Assembly (NCBI RefSeq): GCF_021532315.1
Contig: NZ_JAKGAO010000006.1
Coordinates: 124,001-188,000 of the forward strand
Source of the DNA: Paenibacillus tarimensis
Lineage (GTDB): Bacteria > Bacillota > Bacilli > Paenibacillales > Paenibacillaceae
DNA: 64,000 nt
Direction of reading: 5' to 3'
The notes beneath the pieces were generated by a model. The model was not told where the DNA came from. It worked only from the letters and a program-made list of their open reading frames with translations, and made no database searches. Position 1 is the first letter of the stretch. Every line of letters begins with the position of its first letter. Position numbers and translations under genes: made by a program. This document shows positions 61,429 to 64,000 of the stretch, in pieces.

Positions 61429-62190
61429 TTAAGCTCTGCCCATAAACTGGCCGATCTGCTCAATCAGTTCGCTTTCCCAGGCATGGCTGTTAAAGTTATG
61501 ATCACAATTGGCAATATAATGGATACGCGCACGATCCCCGTACACCTGCTCTTTATACATTTGGGATACAGCCGCTGGTACCGTCTTATCCTCCGTTCCG
61601 TGGATTAGCAGAACATCCTTCTGGAAGGCCTTCGATCTGCCAAAAACATCAAAAGTCTCCAGATCCACAGAGAACGCTCTCCCAATAAGGTTGCCGCCCC
61701 AATCAAATGTTTCCGCATCCGATGATGCAAGATAGTCTCCGGCCGCAGCTTTAATCAGCTCCTTCATGATTCCGGCAGGGGCAAGCAGGATGAGGCGGTC
61801 TATATCATCCGGACGGTCCCCGGCCAGTACACTTGCAATGAGCCCCCCCATGCTGAAACCGATTACGCTGATTCGGCTGTTATCAATTCTTGGATCAGCC
61901 CTCACTTGGTCAAGTATCGCGTTGGCATCGGCGAGCTCGCCCGAAACCGTCATCTCCTCAAAGTCGCCGTCACTTTCACCGCTCCCGTAAAAATCATAGC
62001 GGAACACGGCATAGCCCAGCTTCTCTAGTTGTCTGGAAATTTTTAAGAAGAACCGGTGAGATCCCAGCTTGGTTCCCGTGAAGCCGTGAAACATAATGAC
62101 AGCAGGGAGGGGACCTTGGGAAGCTGCAGGAATGTGTTCCATTCCGCGTAGTGTTTTTCCTTCATAATTAAGGGTTATCGCTTGTTGCAT
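61429..62190 (-). CDS. Alpha/beta hydrolase (esterase/feruloyl-esterase-like)
   Basis: A 253-residue serine hydrolase: oxyanion region VIMFHGFTGTKLGSHRF, RYDFYGSGESDGDF, nucleophile ISVIGFSMGGLIAS, aspartate in IHGTEDKTVP and histidine in NCDHNFNSHAW. It resembles the cinnamoyl-esterase-like hydrolases. ATG 62190 with AAGGAGG 12 bp away is preferred; the open frame runs further upstream without another ribosome site. A MalR-like palindrome lies about 95 bp upstream. Confidence 0.85.
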   Translation of the reverse strand: MQQAITLNYEGKTLRGMEHIPAASQGPLPAVIMFHGFTGTKLGSHRFFLKISRQLEKLGYAVFRYDFYGSGESDGDFEEMTVSGELADANAILDQVRADPRIDNSRISVIGFSMGGLIASVLAGDRPDDIDRLILLAPAGIMKELIKAAAGDYLASSDAETFDWGGNLIGRAFSVDLETFDVFGRSKAFQKDVLLIHGTEDKTVPAAVSQMYKEQVYGDRARIHYIANCDHNFNSHAWESELIEQIGQFMGRA

Positions 62191-62282
62191 CAGCTTAAGC
62201 AGCCTCCTTGTAATAGTGCTCATAGTTATATTATTCCTTATCCGCTGCGGCTTTTCAATGTTATTACAGGTTCTCCAGTAAA

Positions 62283-62292
62283 CAAACGTTTG
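62283..62292. promoter_or_regulatory. CAAACGTTTG operator, upstream copy
   Basis: Perfect 10-bp palindrome inside ACAAACGTTTGC, the core of MalR-type operators in Firmicutes (GCAAACGTTTGC). It lies in the promoter region of the alpha/beta hydrolase gene. Confidence 0.5.
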
Positions 62293-62450
62293 CGCCAAGG
62301 GGGTTGAGTAAGCCATATGCTAAAGGCTGCAAAAGAAATGAATCACTAAATAGGGTAATGGAAATTGCGTTATCAGTAGCATGCATGAGTAATAGCAAGA
62401 TTCCTTGAGATAATTCTTACTATTTTTATGGAAACGGTTAAATTCGACGA

Positions 62451-62479
62451 TTGCAAACGCTTTTATAGTTGCGTATGAT
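62451..62479 (+). promoter_or_regulatory. Upstream promoter in the malE-like leader region
   Basis: TTGCAA (62451-62456), a 17-bp spacer and TATGAT (62474-62479). Cre-like sequences TGGAAACGGTTAAA (62439-62452) and TGCAAACGCTTTTA (62452-62465) overlap it; each deviates from consensus at two positions. Confidence 0.5.
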
Positions 62480-62485
62480 GAAAGC

Positions 62486-62597
62486 AAGCAAGCGAGCAAC
62501 GGAATTATCCAGCGGTTTTTGACAAATTGAAGGCAATGTTACCTAACTGGGTACAACCTCGTAGCATGAAGTTTAACTGCCAGGTTGTACCTTTTTT
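62486..62597 (+). ncRNA. Candidate small RNA or attenuated leader
   Basis: Between the promoter at 62451-62479 and a strong terminator (GGTACAACCT / AGGTTGTACC then T6, 62550-62597) lies a segment of about 112 nt with no convincing coding frame. It could be a stand-alone small RNA or a leader that stops before the binding-protein gene. No known RNA family was recognised. Confidence 0.4.
62550..62597 (+). terminator. Terminator upstream of the malE-like gene
   Basis: GGTACAACCT (62550-62559) and AGGTTGTACC (62582-62591) form a perfect 10-bp stem around a 22-nt loop followed by six T. Confidence 0.8.
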
Positions 62598-62650
62598 CTG
62601 TCTGGGTATCCCTTAATTTGTTCAAAATGGGTGGACATTGCACTTCCGGA

Positions 62651-62684
62651 CAAACGTTTGCATAAAGAAAATTCGCTTTATACA
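62651..62684 (+). promoter_or_regulatory. malE-like promoter with CAAACGTTTG operator
   Basis: The palindrome CAAACGTTTG (62651-62660) overlaps a -35-like TTTGCA (62657-62662); a 16-bp spacer leads to TATACA (62679-62684). The gene starts 28 bp later. The operator is identical to the copy at 62283. Confidence 0.6.
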
Positions 62685-62711
62685 CAAATACTTATAAAAG
62701 GTGGGTACGCA

Positions 62712-64000
62712 ATGAAACAAGTTAAAAAGACGGCGGTTATGCTAATGGCTCTGGTGCTTGTGTTTACACTGGCAGCCTGCGGAGGCGGCAAAGCAAATAA
62801 CAGCGGCAATCAAGGAACCAATCAGCCTGCGAACCAAACGGGCAATAATGGAGGCGCTGTCAGCGAAGAAGCGATTGAAGAAGAAGAGCTTGTACCGGAA
62901 GAAGGCGCCAAGCTGATCGTATGGGACAGCGGCGACCAGAAGGCATTCGTAGAAGCGGCGGCTAAAGCTTTTACCGCGGAATATGGCGTACCTGTAGAAT
63001 TTACGGAAGTCGGTGCAGACAAATCTGTTGAGCGGATGACAACGGACGGACCGGCTAAGGTCGGCGCTGATGTATTCGCTGCGGTACATGACCGTACAGG
63101 AAGCGCAGTGTCGGCTGGTCTGATTTTGCCGAACGACTGGTTCGAAGCAGAGACGAAGGAAAGCGCTTATGAGACGGCGATTGAAGCTGTTTCGGTCGAT
63201 GGCATGCTGTACGGCTATCCAAAATCGGTTGAAACGACAGCGGTGTTCTATAACAAGGATCTGATTGACGAAGTTCCCGCGACATGGGACGGGGTTATCG
63301 AGTTTGCTAAGGGTTTCAATGATTCGAACAATAATAAGTGGGCGTACATGTGGGAACTGGGCAACGGCTACTGGAGCTACGGCTTCTTCGGCGGCTACGG
63401 CGCTTACGTATTCGGTGATAACGGTACGAATCCGAGTGATATCGGAATGAATACGCCTGAGGCTGTTGAGGCCGGCAAGTTCTACCAAAGCCTGCGCAGC
63501 ACTGTACTGCCGCTCCAGACATCTGATATTACAGGTGACATCAAGAAATCCCTCTTCGAGTCCGGGAAGCTTGCTATGAATGTCAGCGGTCCGTGGGATA
63601 CCGGTTCCTTGAAGGAGAAGGTAACGAATCTAGGCGTTGCACCATACCCGGCGCTGCCTAATGGTCAGCCAATGAAGCCTTTCTCTGGTGTCAAGGCATA
63701 TTATGTAAACGCGTTCACGCCATATCCGGATGCCGCGAAGCTGTTCGCACACTACATCACATCCGCTGAATGGCAGAAGAAGAACTTCGAAATGACAGGC
63801 AACCTGCCTGCAGACAAGACGCTTGCTGAGGATGAGGTTATTAAGAATGATCCAATCGCTTCCGGCTTCCTGGAGCAGTTCGAGAATTCGGTCCCGATGC
63901 CTTCGATTCCTGAGATGGTTCAGTATTGGAATACAATAGATGCAACACTGGCGGCTATGTGGAATGACGGCATTGATCCGCAGAAGGCGCTCGACGACAT
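62712..64000 (+). CDS. Maltose/maltodextrin-type ABC transporter binding lipoprotein (partial)
   Basis: The open frame runs from ATG 62712 (after AAAGGTGGG) through the window edge, at least 429 residues. The signal peptide ends in lipobox LAAC, followed by a linker rich in G, N and Q and an acidic stretch (SEEAIEEEEL). The binding domain begins LIVWDSGDQKAFVEAAAKAF and includes YGYPKSVETTAVFYNKDLI, YGAYVFGDNG and the late WQKKNFEMTGNLPAD, in the style of MalE-family group 1 binding proteins. Permease genes presumably follow beyond the window. MalR-like operators upstream support a maltose-type substrate. Confidence 0.88.
   Translation, partial: MKQVKKTAVMLMALVLVFTLAACGGGKANNSGNQGTNQPANQTGNNGGAVSEEAIEEEELVPEEGAKLIVWDSGDQKAFVEAAAKAFTAEYGVPVEFTEVGADKSVERMTTDGPAKVGADVFAAVHDRTGSAVSAGLILPNDWFEAETKESAYETAIEAVSVDGMLYGYPKSVETTAVFYNKDLIDEVPATWDGVIEFAKGFNDSNNNKWAYMWELGNGYWSYGFFGGYGAYVFGDNGTNPSDIGMNTPEAVEAGKFYQSLRSTVLPLQTSDITGDIKKSLFESGKLAMNVSGPWDTGSLKEKVTNLGVAPYPALPNGQPMKPFSGVKAYYVNAFTPYPDAAKLFAHYITSAEWQKKNFEMTGNLPADKTLAEDEVIKNDPIASGFLEQFENSVPMPSIPEMVQYWNTIDATLAAMWNDGIDPQKALDD

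Noticed and set aside
62541-62600. T-box or other known riboswitch before the malE-like gene
   Set aside because: Apart from the terminator stem, no T-box bulge or known riboswitch core was found.

Overview
The window reads as chromosomal DNA of an endospore-forming Firmicute, most likely Paenibacillus. The pointers are YesM/YesN-type sensor kinase and AraC-type response regulator genes, the gene order polA-mutM-ytaF-coaE followed by a spore protein gene and nrdR, an alpha/beta-type small acid-soluble spore protein, a SleB-type wall hydrolase, strong AGGAGG ribosome sites with frequent TTG/GTG starts, and Bacillus-style cre, XylR, PhoP and MhqR-like operators. No insertion sequence, prophage or CRISPR array was seen. 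Nearly all genes are intact; the exceptions are one probable frameshift and one regulator remnant.

Layout. 1-4.6 kb: a cre site, then a tightly packed three-gene sugar-sensing set (response regulator, histidine kinase, membrane-anchored sugar-binding protein). 4.6-10.7 kb: L-fucose catabolism, with a LacI regulator divergent from fucI-fucA-kinase-fucU and a decayed tandem repeat array inside the operon. 10.8-14 kb: small accessory genes (XRE regulator with membrane protein, a CotS/APH-like kinase, a frameshifted membrane protein, an acetyltransferase overlapping a Rieske protein). 14-20.2 kb: xylose utilisation (xylR divergent from xylA-xylB, then an aldose epimerase and a GNAT). 20.3-30.8 kb: a phosphate-starvation region holding a soluble CBS/chemoreceptor-like protein, a LysR regulator, pstS-C-A-B1-B2-phoU, and a CBS-GGDEF gene overlapping an EAL gene. 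Four promoters here share three PhoP-like hexamers at 11-bp pitch and the same distance to the -10 box. 30.9-37.8 kb: housekeeping genes and tRNA-Ala(GGC). 37.9-41.4 kb: an AT-richer stretch directly after the tRNA (dihydrouridine synthase, AraC regulator, nitrilase/Lnt-like membrane enzyme). 41.6-49 kb: wall hydrolase, GH43 enzyme, kinase-like protein, small membrane proteins, AlkA and a chemoreceptor. 49.1-52 kb: an operator-rich promoter driving two small membrane proteins, then an OatA-like acyltransferase. 52.2-55.7 kb: a five-gene operon that looks like a complete polyprenyl-phosphate-pentose pathway (DPPR-synthase-like UbiA enzyme, HAD phosphatase, SMR-type flippase pair, GT-C-like enzyme). 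55.8-61.3 kb: glyoxalase, LysM/M23 peptidase and an MhqR-type quinone-stress regulon. 61.4-64 kb: an alpha/beta hydrolase, a regulatory intergenic region with two MalR-like operators and a candidate small RNA, and a maltose-type binding protein gene cut by the window edge.

The two most interesting points are the polyprenyl-phosphate-pentose cluster (52.2-55.7 kb) and the apparent placement of c-di-GMP and CBS-domain signalling genes under phosphate-starvation control around the pst operon (20.3-30.8 kb).
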